NCBI GenBank assembly: GCA_019914945.1
Contig: CM034113.1
Span: forward strand, 4,816,850 to 4,880,849
Length of the DNA: 64,000 nt
Source: Typha latifolia
Lineage: Eukaryota; Streptophyta; Magnoliopsida; Poales; Typhaceae
Direction: 5' to 3'
Below, one piece after another: positions 1-10,225 of this stretch. The translations under genes and the position numbers were made by a program. Position 1 is the first letter of the stretch, and each line of letters starts with the position of its first letter. The notes beneath the pieces were generated by a model. The model was not told where the DNA came from. It worked only from the letters and a program-made list of their open reading frames with translations, and did no database searches.

Positions 1-269
1 CTCTCCCAGGTGGCAACTCATGTGGCTCCTCAAACAGTCCAGAAAAGTTATCTAATAAATTAGAAAATTCAATGGTAGTATATGAACTCATTTGAGGCTC
101 ATCTCCTACTGGTCCTAACTGAAGAAGATACGGCAAATTATACGCACAAGGCAGCCCCATCAAGCCACACATTATACCGAACACCATCAAGCCACACATT
201 TTTCTTTTCTTATTTATATTTCATCCACATGCTCCGGAAATCAAATGTGATGGGTCCCAAACTCTGTAA

Positions 270-2039
270 CCACTAAGCACCAAGGACAATGTCCGCTCCT
301 CGCAGCGCCAACGGATATAAGTCAACAATGATGTCGTGTCCTTGCACACAAGCTCTCCGCCCTAAACTTCGTGTCGTCTCCAATAGCAATGTCAAATCCC
401 GTGGTCGGCTCGGCATCCAAACCCAATCTCCTCACTAACCTCTCGTCTAGAAAGCTGTGTGTACTCCCCGAATCGATAAGGATGTGCACACAATGCTTTT
501 TAACGAATCTGTCTACTCGTAACGTCCTCGGCACAGAAGTACCCGAATATGAATGCATCGATATTTCAGCTTTGATATCTTCCTCCACGCCCTCCTCAAT
601 GGTCTCCTCATGGACCTCCTCTGGACACTCACCATCATCAACAACCTCATCATCCTCCTCAAGACCGTCGATAACCATCACACTCCCGATCGATTTAGAA
701 CATCGATGACCGGGGGTGAAACGCTCATCACATCGAAAGCAAAGTCCCTTCGCTCTTCGCTCCTCCACCTGGGTAGGTATGAGAGTTTGAACGGTCTTGT
801 GCCTCCTCTAACATCGAAAGAAGTTCTCAAAAGTGGTCGTGGTCTAGTACTCGCAGCCGCTGTTTTTGAAACCGCAGAATTTCCAATCGGCGTTCTAGGT
901 GCAAACCACCTATCTCGGTTGCCCCAATTTATTTTCGCTTCCATCTTTAGAGCCCTATGCTTTTGTTCCATCCTCACGGCCTTCTCAAAGGCCTCCTCAA
1001 TAGTAGTAGGACATAGAGCACGAATATCCACTTATATCTCATCCCACAGCCTCGAAATAAATGTACTCATTAATGTCCGTTCAGGCCAAGGTGGCTCACA
1101 ACGACTACTAACTCTCTCAAACTCAGCTTGGTACTCTAATACGGTCGTTATTTGAACCATCTTGCTCAATGTGGCAGCAAAATCCTCATATGCCCTAGTT
1201 CCAAATCTGTGTGTAATCCTCCTACAAAAATCAGCCCATCCGGTAAATCCACCACCACGATGAATCAATCTATACTAATGCAATGTCGTTCCTTGGAGGT
1301 GAAAGCTTGCCATCTGGACCTTTGCATCTTCCACTGTACCTTGACAATTAAAATATTGTTCAACTTGAAACACCCAATCCATTGGATCACTGCCTTGAAA
1401 TTTTGGAAAGTTCAAGCATGTGGTTCTCCCCCGAATAGCATTGTTAGGTTCGCGAAAGATCATTGGTTCCAGTATAAACCTTTGTGCAAGTTGATCACCT
1501 TCTCTAAATCTTCGAGCACGTCCATCACCATCTCCATAGGGATCAACCTCATCCTCATAGTGCCAATCCTCCTCATCGACGAAGCGCGTCGGTGTCGCAC
1601 ACCTCTCGGGTTCCACTACCGTCGATCTTGGGTTTTGCAACGAAGGTGGGGAATGATGTGTCGGCATAGGTAAGAGGGGATCATTGATACTCGCATGACG
1701 CACTTAGACCTGTGGGGTATCAGTTCGATGAGGTCCCACCGCTGGTCCTTCTTGAAACTCCGATCACCGTCGAGGAGATAACGAATCAACTCGGTTCTTG
1801 ACATATTCTTTGAAATCATTATGATCCTTTTAAATTGAGGCAACTCTATGCATCAATGTATGGAACATGTCCCTAATTTCATCCATATTCGTACTCATGG
1901 ACGTTGGTTAATTCGGTCCTGCCGTGGTCGCTCCAAAGGAATCGACCTCACGGTTAGGGTCATAGTGGATTGAGTCCTCCCTTATTGGTGTGCTCTCCAT
2001 AGGTCTTCTTGTTGATGTCATCTTCCTTGTTTTAACCAT
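270..2039 (-). pseudogene. Gypsy gag-protease, broken
   Basis: The minus-strand start codon at 2037-2039 (MVKTR-like, as in the + strand copy) opens a gag reading frame that is split by stops and frameshifts. The pieces are 1275-1703 (capsid region with the MDWVFQVEQYFNCQG stretch), 1032-1268 (capsid end, FCRRITHRFGT), 678-1031 (linker) and 322-768. The last piece holds one CCHC-type zinc knuckle (CFRCDERFTPGHRC), an acidic linker and the aspartic protease signature LIDSGSTHSFLDERL. Compared with the copy at 28840-28900, a short deletion after AESLC shifts the frame. The element cannot make a full Gag-Pol polyprotein from this copy. Confidence 0.8.
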
Positions 2040-2062
2040 TAGTGGAGGTCTGAGGTTCGCCT

Positions 2063-2117
2063 GCTCTAATACCAATTGATAAGATCTAATACCAATTTGT
2101 TAAGCTCTAATACCAAT
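2063..2117 (-). other. Triplicated primer-binding-site-like motif (initiator tRNA-Met)
   Basis: On the minus strand, ATTGGTATTAGA(G/T)C occurs three times at about 20-bp spacing (2104-2117, 2083-2096, 2063-2076). The motif resembles TGGTATCAGAGC, the primer-binding site complementary to initiator tRNA-Met used by many plant LTR elements. Only one site is normally needed. The + strand relative at 19221 carries two. Confidence 0.7.
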
Positions 2118-2956
2118 TGATAAGTTCTTGAACTAAAGATAAGCTACGCAACGATTCATTCAAGATCTGGATGTATTATAGAAATCAGTCTACGTGACCG
2201 TCGAAAAAATTCGTCAAATATTATTCGGTAGTCAGAAAATTACGAAACTAATTGGGTTAGATCCGTAACTTCCTTATCTACAGCTTTTGTAGCCCTTCGC
2301 AGATTTGAACTGTAGAAGGGATGAAAATACGGAATAACGTGGGTGATGGTGGTGGTGACGGGTGGAGTGGATGTTAGGTTATGGATGGGTATGAAAATGA
2401 AGGTGGATTGTGGAAGTGGTTTAAGGATGTAGACGAAGGGAACGAAGTGGTCAAAATCTCAAAGAAGAGGGGTGGCTCGATAGTCGAGGGTGATTAGAAG
2501 TTAGGAGAAGCCTTGCCAATGGTAGAGGTGGAAGGATGGTGAAGAGAGAGGAGGGAGAAGTCTAGAGATAAGATAAGAGGCAAGAAATCAATAATCCAAT
2601 AGCATAATAAATTTGGCTGTCATCCACATATATATAGAGACTAGCCAACAAGTCCTAAAATAATATAAAACCCTAATTCTAGAGGATTCCCATCGATCGC
2701 GTTCGAACGCGCCCGATCGCGTTCGAACGCACCAAAGCATGTTCTCTATAAGTGCGAACACGATGCAGGCGTTCGAACTTGCCCGACCACGTTCGAACGC
2801 ATAATATGTGTTCTCTGTATTTGCGAACCTGATGTAGGCGTTCGCAAGGGCATTCGAACGCGACCCCTCCTGCGTTCAAACGCAACCTACATGAATTTTA
2901 TTTTAATAAAAATAAACACCTAATGCAATAAGAAAAGATCCTATCTAAGTGTATCA
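2118..2956 (-). repeat. 5' LTR of the minus-strand gypsy element
   Basis: About 839 bp. On the minus strand it begins TGATA and ends TATCA, the expected short inverted termini, and it aligns with the LTR at 18376-19219. It holds a cluster of GCGTTCGAACGC-like palindromes at 2697-2885. PBS-like sequences follow directly on its internal side. Confidence 0.75.
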
Positions 2957-4135
2957 GAGTTCGAGCATTGGCTCATCGTCATAGAGTTGCCTCTAGGTTC
3001 GGTCAGAAATTCTAATGTCGCATGTGATGAAATCATAGATGGCTATATAAAAGCCCTTGCCATGGTCGATCGGAGGTTTGTGCTTCCTAAACCTAATATA
3101 TTCTTTTGTATTTAATTGGAATTGGAGGTTTAGTTGGTTGGGTTGGATAAGTGGGGAAAAAAAGAAAATGAGATTTTGGTTTATATTCTTGTGAGTTGAA
3201 ATAAGATGCTTCTATAGAGCTTGAAAGTTTTAATAGTACACTTTTTTTTTATTCTCCTAATTTTTTTCATTTTTGATTTTTGAGATGCTTTCCGAGATTG
3301 ATCATTTTTTTCTCTTGGCTTAGGAGATGTCTTCCAGTTTGCTTTGTATATGTCTAAATTAAAAAGAATCTGCTATTATTCATACAGTATTAACTTTAGA
3401 TAAACTTTTCACTGTAGTAGAAGAATATGCATGTTCTCTAGAAGTTTATAACTTGCCAACTCAGCCGGTTGGTTTCTGATAGTTGTCTAAATCTTTGGAC
3501 TGAGAAGATTAATTTGATTTTTGACCTTGTGTTATTGTTCTTTATTGTTTGTTCCTTGGTCTTTTAATTGCTATTGTTTGCAATGAAGAAGATTCAAGGC
3601 AGAAAATATACTCTATCTCGACAAGGCATTACTTTGCTCTTGGATGCTTAGTCTCTGAGGAGCTTTTATATAAAATCAAGGATATGCCTTCTACAATCAG
3701 TTGCCTGTCCCAACATTGTATTACTTTTGTATAAGCATAATGTTAAATTATTGCCTTATTTTGTTCTCAAAATGATGTAGAGTTGTCGAAGATTCGCTGG
3801 ATTCTTCCTGATTCCTACCTGGATATCAAGAATAAGGACTATAGAGGTGAGTAACAAAAATAAGCCTATAAAAATCAACCTGTATTGTCTATTTAGTTTT
3901 CTAAGTGAAATAAGTAACTTTAGTGTTTCTTCATGGGTATAATATTTGAGATGTATTTGAACTTTTCAATAAGAAAGGTGTTTCTCTTTTATGTGCACAT
4001 ACACATTCTGCTTGAAGTGACATACAGTTTTCTACCCTTTTATTTTACAATATTTTTGTATGTGTTGTTGAACACACCATAATTTTTATATGAGAGGTTC
4101 CTTGGAGTTAAAAGGTCACTTTTAAGAAGTCATCT

Positions 4136-4818
4136 TGTAATGCCCCCGCCTCGCACGGGTACATTCACGCCCACGCGCCCATACAGCACGCGTGGCACAC
4201 GTGACAGGTTGGGCGGAGCCGTCACGCACAGATATACTCATGTGCACATATAATCATGACATCATTAAATAATACCTACTAAGATATTCATGCTCACATA
4301 ATCTAACACCAAATAAATCATATTATTAACCAAATAAACCTATTAACATATGAATATCCAAGTCCACAATAATATACACTAGACCACTACATAATCTAGC
4401 ATGACTCACACAGGCTATAACAAACCATCAAGATATAACTAAACAACTGATATACGAGGACGCTATGATCTGACAGTATTATACAAATCATCGTCTAAAT
4501 CATGAAGTACAAATATCAAATAATGGTACAACTCAATATCTGGTTAAACTATCTTCTAAACCATTTCACGCCGATAGCTCATCTCATCTTTGCTCTAAAA
4601 TATCTCCTCAGGATATCTCAAGTCGCTATCACGTATCATAATATTTGAGGGGGGGGGGGGGTTAGAAAAAAATAAAGAGAGAGTCATGAGTAAAAGGCTT
4701 AATGAATAGACTTTACCCCGAATTAGTGATGTCAAATAAAGAGTAAATCATGTACTGGATAATATGAATTAGAAAGCAGCATGATACCATATATGAGCAT
4801 ATATATACGTATCCTCAA

Positions 4819-4869
<51 letters not shown>

Positions 4870-7391
4870 CAATTCTCATGAATAAGCATATTATATCCTC
4901 AATCGAAAATATATCTCATGATGAAGTTACAATATAACATCACCGAATATAACAACATATGATGTATAACAATTATGATCCAATGATACTAGTTACATCA
5001 ACGATGATGCATGATGCATATCAACCACTAGATAATCGTATATGTCAAAGCCAGATATAATCCAGATATCTCTCACTATCATAATTATTCATCTCAACTA
5101 TGAATATCATCCATCATGCTGGACTATGGTACCCGACCCCAAACTCGATACTCATAATGCCACAAGCTCAGATCATACCCTATCATAGGCTATGAGTATC
5201 TCTGTAGATAAATCATACCCTACCATATGTTAAGGATATCTCTATAGATAAATCATACTCTGTCATACGCTAAGGGTATCTCAGAAGAAAGTAATTATAC
5301 CCTGTCATACACTAAAGGTATAGCAATGATAGTTGTACCCTGTCATATGCTAAGAGTATAACCATCAGCCATCACCATACTCTATCATACGCTAAGAGTA
5401 TGTCCAGTACCAGTCCGGACCAGATACCGTTCTAGCCATCACATCATATCACATCACATACACATGTATTTTTATGATTTTCTATACATGATAAATTATA
5501 TGCATATATCCAGTACTGCAACAGATCATACAACTCAGGAATTTAGGTGGTAAAAAAGTCAAGAGAAAAAATGATGTAATACATACTCCAACCATGTATC
5601 TAACACATGCATACCCTTGCTAGCCTATCACATGCACATTCATAATAGAGATCATCCCGAAATAAAACCATAACAGTATAATCATCTCTAATTATCTCTA
5701 TATATCATTAATGTATTCATATCCCAGATCAGCCTAATCAAATGGATGATAAAATATGCTTGATTGAAATCATCTCTATATAAAGTCATATAATCATGCT
5801 GGAGGCCAAAATATGCATATACATAATATATAATATATCTTAATTTGAGAAAGGTGTCTAAGAGATAAGACTATTCACCGTCTGATCAGAAGACCCAATA
5901 CACGTATCCCTCACGTCCATCGATCAATCATCACAAATCACTAGCAAGGTCCACGGGGTCTCAAATAAGGGGGTTGGGATTTGAAAATATTTAAGTAATA
6001 TAAAGTTAGTTATTTATCCAATTGGGATCCATTTGTGTAACATATGATGATTTATTAGGTTTAAAATTTCTTCTTTTATTTTTATTAAATAATTTGATTT
6101 ATACCATATATCTAATTATAATATTATTAATATGTTATTATTCTAATTATAGATTTAATTTATAAAATCATAGTTTGCTAATTATATATTAAGTATATAA
6201 TAGTCAATCTCTTTTGAAAAAAAAACGTAAAAGAGCTGCATGTACAATAATATAATTTAAAATACAAGCACCTATATTATATAATATTATATAATTATAC
6301 TTTAATTATTTTGTCACTACTATCCTTACTAAATAAATTAAGAGTTGCATATAAAATAATCTTTACTTAATCTTGTAATATAAACATTAAGTAAGCCTAC
6401 TATTATATTACATGCATAACAATGTATAATAAGTTGTACATATATATATATATACCTAATTATAAAGACATGTATTAATCTAATAAAAATATATTTATGT
6501 ACAAATATTTATAATTATAATTAACTGAAATTACACTAATTACACTTATTTAATAACCATGTTATTAAATATATTTATTCTTGAAAAATTAAACTAAAAG
6601 TCTAATTTAGATTAACTAAATAACATAATTAATTTAGACGTGTTTTATTGCCGGTGAAGTAAAACGAAGAGAGGAAAAAGTAGAGGAAAAGAGGAAGAAG
6701 AAGAAGAAGAAGGAGAAGAAGGAGAAGAAGGAGAAGAGAAGGGAAGGGAGGGAGGCTCACCTAGGCTGCGGCGATGGCGGCTACGACGGCGACGGCGATA
6801 GCGACAGCGGCAAGCCGGCGTCGGTAAGAGGAGAGAGAGAGAGAGAGGAGGGTTAGAGAGTGAGAGAGATAGTACGAGAGAGTCTTAGAGAGAGAGAGCT
6901 ATAGAGAGAGGCGGTGAGAGGGTGCGGCGGCGGCGGCAGCGACGGCAACGACGGCATTGGCCAAGCCAGCTGGTTGTGGCGGGCCCGGTGTTGCCGTAGC
7001 TGCCGCCTTACCTCATTCACCGCCTTTATCTCTATAGCTCTCTCTCTCTCTATCTCGCTCATTCTCTCTCTCTCTATCTCGCTCGTTCTCTCTCTCTCAC
7101 TCTCTCTCTTACCCTCCTCTCTCTCTCTCTATATCACCTCTCTCTTTCTCTCTTTCTCGCCGACGGCTTCTCGCCATCGCCGTCATCACCACTGCACCCC
7201 TCACTGCCTTCTCTCTCTTTAGTGCTCTCTCTCTAACTCTCTCATTCTCTCTCTCTTACCCTCCTCTCTCTCTCGAGCTCGTGAAATGCAATACCAATTT
7301 TTTTTTTATATTTTAATTTCTTTTTTTAAAATTTATATATTATTATTATTATTATTATTTTATTTATTTATTTTTTATCTGGGTTATTACA
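4136..7391 (-). mobile_element. Solo LTR, 3256 bp, in intron 3 of the MORF pseudogene
   Basis: The insertion is precise when compared with intron 3 of the intact gene: the uninterrupted sequence there reads CCATCTAATGGGG. Here CATCT occurs at 4131-4135 and again at 7392-7396 as a perfect 5-bp target duplication. The block starts TGTAATGCC and ends TTATTACA, so it has TG...CA ends, and no internal gag/pol was found. It is therefore best read as one long LTR left by recombination between two LTRs. The minus orientation is inferred from the termini. Long LTRs of this kind are known in plant chromoviruses such as Tekay; the family is an inference. It contains an AT dinucleotide run (4826-4867), a poly-G tract (about 4650), GA/CT tracts (6660-6910, 7036-7276) and a hairpin-repeat array. 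Confidence 0.9.
5130..5412. repeat. About six tandem 50-60 bp hairpin units inside the solo LTR
   Basis: The unit core resembles TACCCTGTCATACGCTAAGGGTA. Its arms ACCCT and AGGGT pair around a short loop, so each unit can fold as a small stem-loop. Spacers between the units vary (GATAAATC, AGAAAGTAAT and others). Confidence 0.75.
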
Positions 7392-8304
7392 CATCTAATG
7401 GGGTTTAAAAATCCTGTTTGATATGATAGCCACTGTTGACTTAGCTTGTCTCTTGGGTTTTAGTTAAATGAGTTTAAAATTGTTGTTCTAATGAATTGTT
7501 TGAGTACTCAGAAGGTTCACTATATAAAATTGGTCAACTTAGTGCAACGTCTTATTCTTGATATCAAACTTTGTAATTCTTACTAAGTAAAGCTTTATTG
7601 GTTCATAATTAGTAGATGCGTATGGCCATAAAAGTGGGGATGTTTCGTGCATTAGATCATTATTAGGTAGCTATCTTTTTCTTTATGAAAATTGGATATG
7701 GATTAGTGGAATCATCATCCTTGCTCTTGAGGCGCTTAAATAATTTTACCACATATTATATGTACCAAATATGGTGGTGACTAACTGAGATGCTGAATTC
7801 TCAATACTATATTTGGTAATAAAACAGATATTTTCAGCTATTCCATTGTGCTATGTTTCTTTTATCTTGTTCTTTATAAATTTAATTTCTTCCTAGTATA
7901 TAACTGAGGTGGTTTAGTTGAAATGATCTCATTATTCAACTGGAACAGTATACTACAGAGCTATAGCTTGGAGTCAAAGTTATACTTGATATGTTGAAAA
8001 ATATCTTCATGCTTGATGTTCATACATATGGAAAGCAGAGCATTTTTCAACTTAAAATATTTGTTGGTAACATATGTGTGCTTTGCTTTTTTTATTTATT
8101 TATTTTTTATAAAATCTATTTTTATTTATTTATATTCGATTTATTTTTTAGAAGAGTATTCTGAGTGAGTTGTGTTGGATGGGTTGTCAGATGTGTACAT
8201 ACCGAAATATTTCATCCTAATTGAAGTATAAAAGCTTACTAGATGCATAAATGTTTATACTAATGGCTTCTCACCTGCTCAGGTATCAACATTAAATTTG
8301 AATT

Positions 8305-9120
8305 AATGCCTATTTTATGATTCGCATCCCGTCTTTGGAGATTTTATAACGCGACCCATCTTTTTTCTTATAATATTTATTTAACACTTTGAGTAACTTA
8401 GCATAACCATAATCAAACTGAATAATACCAGAAAGAGAATATTATATTATAATTCACTATGTAATTTATAACATTCTTAAATTATCTTTGTACTTATCTC
8501 TAATTTTATTCATAACTTGAACATCTATACTTATTGTTTTTCTCAAACCATGGAGAATATCACTTAAATGCTAAATCAATCTTAGAACTTCCAAACTCCA
8601 AGTCATAAAAATCCTAGAGCTCCCCAAATTCAAGCCGATTTTATTACTTGTGACCTAAAAAATGGGGAGGGAGATGAAGAAAATTTGGGAAAAGACGGAG
8701 AAAAAAGAGTTTGAGCTAGAGAGATGGATAAAAATAGGTAAAGTTAAGGGAAACTTGTAAGGCTTGTACATGGTAGGGATTTTGGGAATCCTTGTGGGTT
8801 GTGGGTTTTGATATTATAATTTTGTGAAGTAGGGTTTACTTATAAATAAGACAATTTAGATTTTGTGGGGTTAGGGTTTAGTTTGGGGAAGAATGATTTT
8901 GTGGGGATTTAGGGTTAGGTCAAGACCTTTTAAGGGTATCTTAGTAATTTTTAAACTAGAGTCACATAAACTATATAACATGGTTAATGTCAGTTAGATA
9001 AAGTAACGTTGGGGTGTTAAATTAATAGAATAAATGAGAGGTCGCGTTATAAAATCCCCAAATATGAGGTGCGAATTATAAAATAGGTAAAATGTAGGAT
9101 GTCATTTATAAAAATCTCTA
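8305..9120. mobile_element. Long-TIR non-autonomous DNA transposon (MITE-like), member 1
   Basis: Sequence at about 8305-8370 (core TTTGGAGATTTTATAACGCG) is repeated inverted and imperfectly at about 9040-9120 (CGCGTTATAAAATCCCCAAA). No transposase reading frame lies between the arms. The arms match those of the element at 41600-42094. Exact ends and the target duplication could not be fixed. Long imperfect TIRs fit a Mutator-like or similar family, which is an inference. It lies between intron 3 and the 3' flank of the MORF duplicate, where exon 4 is missing. Confidence 0.65.
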
Positions 9121-9395
9121 TTTTTTAAGTATTCTTTTTAAATGCTTAAAAACTTACTTTTGGAAGAATGGTTGTATTTTTTAAGCAATCTTTGTTTGTT
9201 TTTAATAAAGGCAAATCGAACAGGTGAATCTTTTCTGAACAGATGGAACAATTTGGAATAAAGTGAATTTGAGATCAGTGGCAAGCTTGATGTCCGATAT
9301 CATGATTAGAAGGTTTAATCAAGGAAGAATAAATAATACAGCCTACCAAAATATCCATTCTACATTTGCTTCATGTATACATAGATCAAATTGGA

Positions 9396-10155
9396 AAAGT
9401 AAGGGACACGCTTCATTTATTGTATCTTTGTAAATACAATTGATGAATCCCTTCTTTATCAAAAAATAGGGAATGATACAGTTGGTTTTAGAAAAATTTA
9501 TCAAAAATCCTTACTTTCTATTTTTATTATCGTTACACCGTACCATATAAATACTATGAATATATATTACACGATGCCCTTAGTTTTCTTAGACACCGGT
9601 TATTTTATAGATGATTGAAGATAATTATTCGTACAAAATGATCATAATATCTTTGAATAAATTTTTTAGATTAAAATGAAAATATATTAATGACTAAATA
9701 TCTATATATCAATTTTTTTCACTCAAATAATTTGCACTTTCACATTAAGATCACTCCTATCGATCATATGAGATTTTTCAAAAATAATTTTTCTTTTACT
9801 AAAACCATTTGAATTATGAATATATGATCACAAGAACTATGCAAATCAACAAAATAATCAAATATTTTTATAAAATAATTAATGTTTCTTGGTGCATCAA
9901 ATATGTTATGATTTAAGTCTTTATTTAAAATTAATATGACCCATAATATTAAATCCATGACAAATAGAAACATATAATTTTTTATTTTAAAAATATTTTT
10001 ATATCACAATTAATCGTATATCTCACGGAAAAAGGGTTAGAAACAAGTCATCTCGCCTTTTCGATGCAGACGGAATTCCGTGTAGGTGCTTCAATTTTTA
10101 AGTCATAGGGCACTTTTTTTTTTCTTTTTTGCAAATTGCCCTTAACTACAGTCTG
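9396..10155. other. AT-rich interval upstream of the MORF gene
   Basis: No coding sequence recognised. It probably contains the distal promoter of the gene beginning at 10226. Confidence 0.5.
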
Positions 10156-10164
10156 TATAAAATA
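10156..10164 (+). promoter_or_regulatory. Putative TATA box of the MORF8-like gene
   Basis: TATAAAATA lies 62 bp upstream of the start codon, leaving room for a short 5' UTR. A CAGGGTTTAT motif just downstream (10175-10184) resembles a telo-box-like element often seen near plant housekeeping genes. Assigned by position and consensus only. Confidence 0.5.
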
Positions 10165-10225
10165 TTAAAATGCCAGGGTTTATCACTCATTTCATCAGCT
10201 TCCCTTCCGTTTCCTAGGTTTCCAA

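Larger units (their letters stand above)
1..2956 (-). mobile_element. Ty3/gypsy LTR retrotransposon, 5' part, cut by window start
   Basis: Read on the minus strand this runs 5' LTR (2956 to 2118), primer-binding region, broken gag, zinc knuckle, protease and the start of the protease-RT linker, then leaves the window at base 1. It is the same family as the + strand element at 18376-31767: both have a gag with the knuckle CFRCDERFTPGHRC and a protease with DSGST. The right-hand LTR edge at 2956 abuts MORF-like coding sequence, so the element probably landed in exon 1 of a MORF gene copy whose other half lies left of the window. The target-site duplication cannot be tested here; GAGTT (2957-2961) would be the candidate. 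Confidence 0.85.
2957..9395 (+). pseudogene. Tandem duplicate of the MORF8-like gene, broken
   Basis: This matches the intact gene at 10226-14118 exon by exon and intron by intron. The exon 1 remnant is 2957-3075 (EFEHWLIVIELPLG, then DEIIDGYIKALAM), exon 2 is 3584-3681 ([25 protein letters not shown]) and exon 3 is 3781-3846 (ELSKIRWILPDSYLDIKNKDY). Damage: the 5' half of exon 1 is missing at an LTR edge; the intron 1 acceptor AG is AA (3582-3583); the intron 2 donor GT is AT (3682-3683); intron 3 carries a solo LTR (4136-7391); exon 4 is absent. Intron 3 homology resumes at 7392-7530. At about 9180-9395 it matches DNA downstream of the intact gene (15115-15345), so the duplicated segment included 3' flank. 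Calling it non-functional is safe; the order of events is inferred. Confidence 0.9.

Noticed and set aside
2690..2890. GTTCGAA-rich stretches as tRNA T-loops or Pol III B boxes
   Set aside because: The TTCGAA core resembles a B box, but the following bases do not fit the consensus and no A box, anticodon arm or acceptor stem is present at any of the clusters.
6914..7222. Ser/Leu-rich ORF in the first solo LTR
   Set aside because: It is translated CT microsatellite inside an LTR, open on both strands, without domain features.
4136..7391. Possible complete retrotransposon in the pseudogene intron
   Set aside because: No gag, pol or internal second LTR was found, so solo LTR is the simpler reading.
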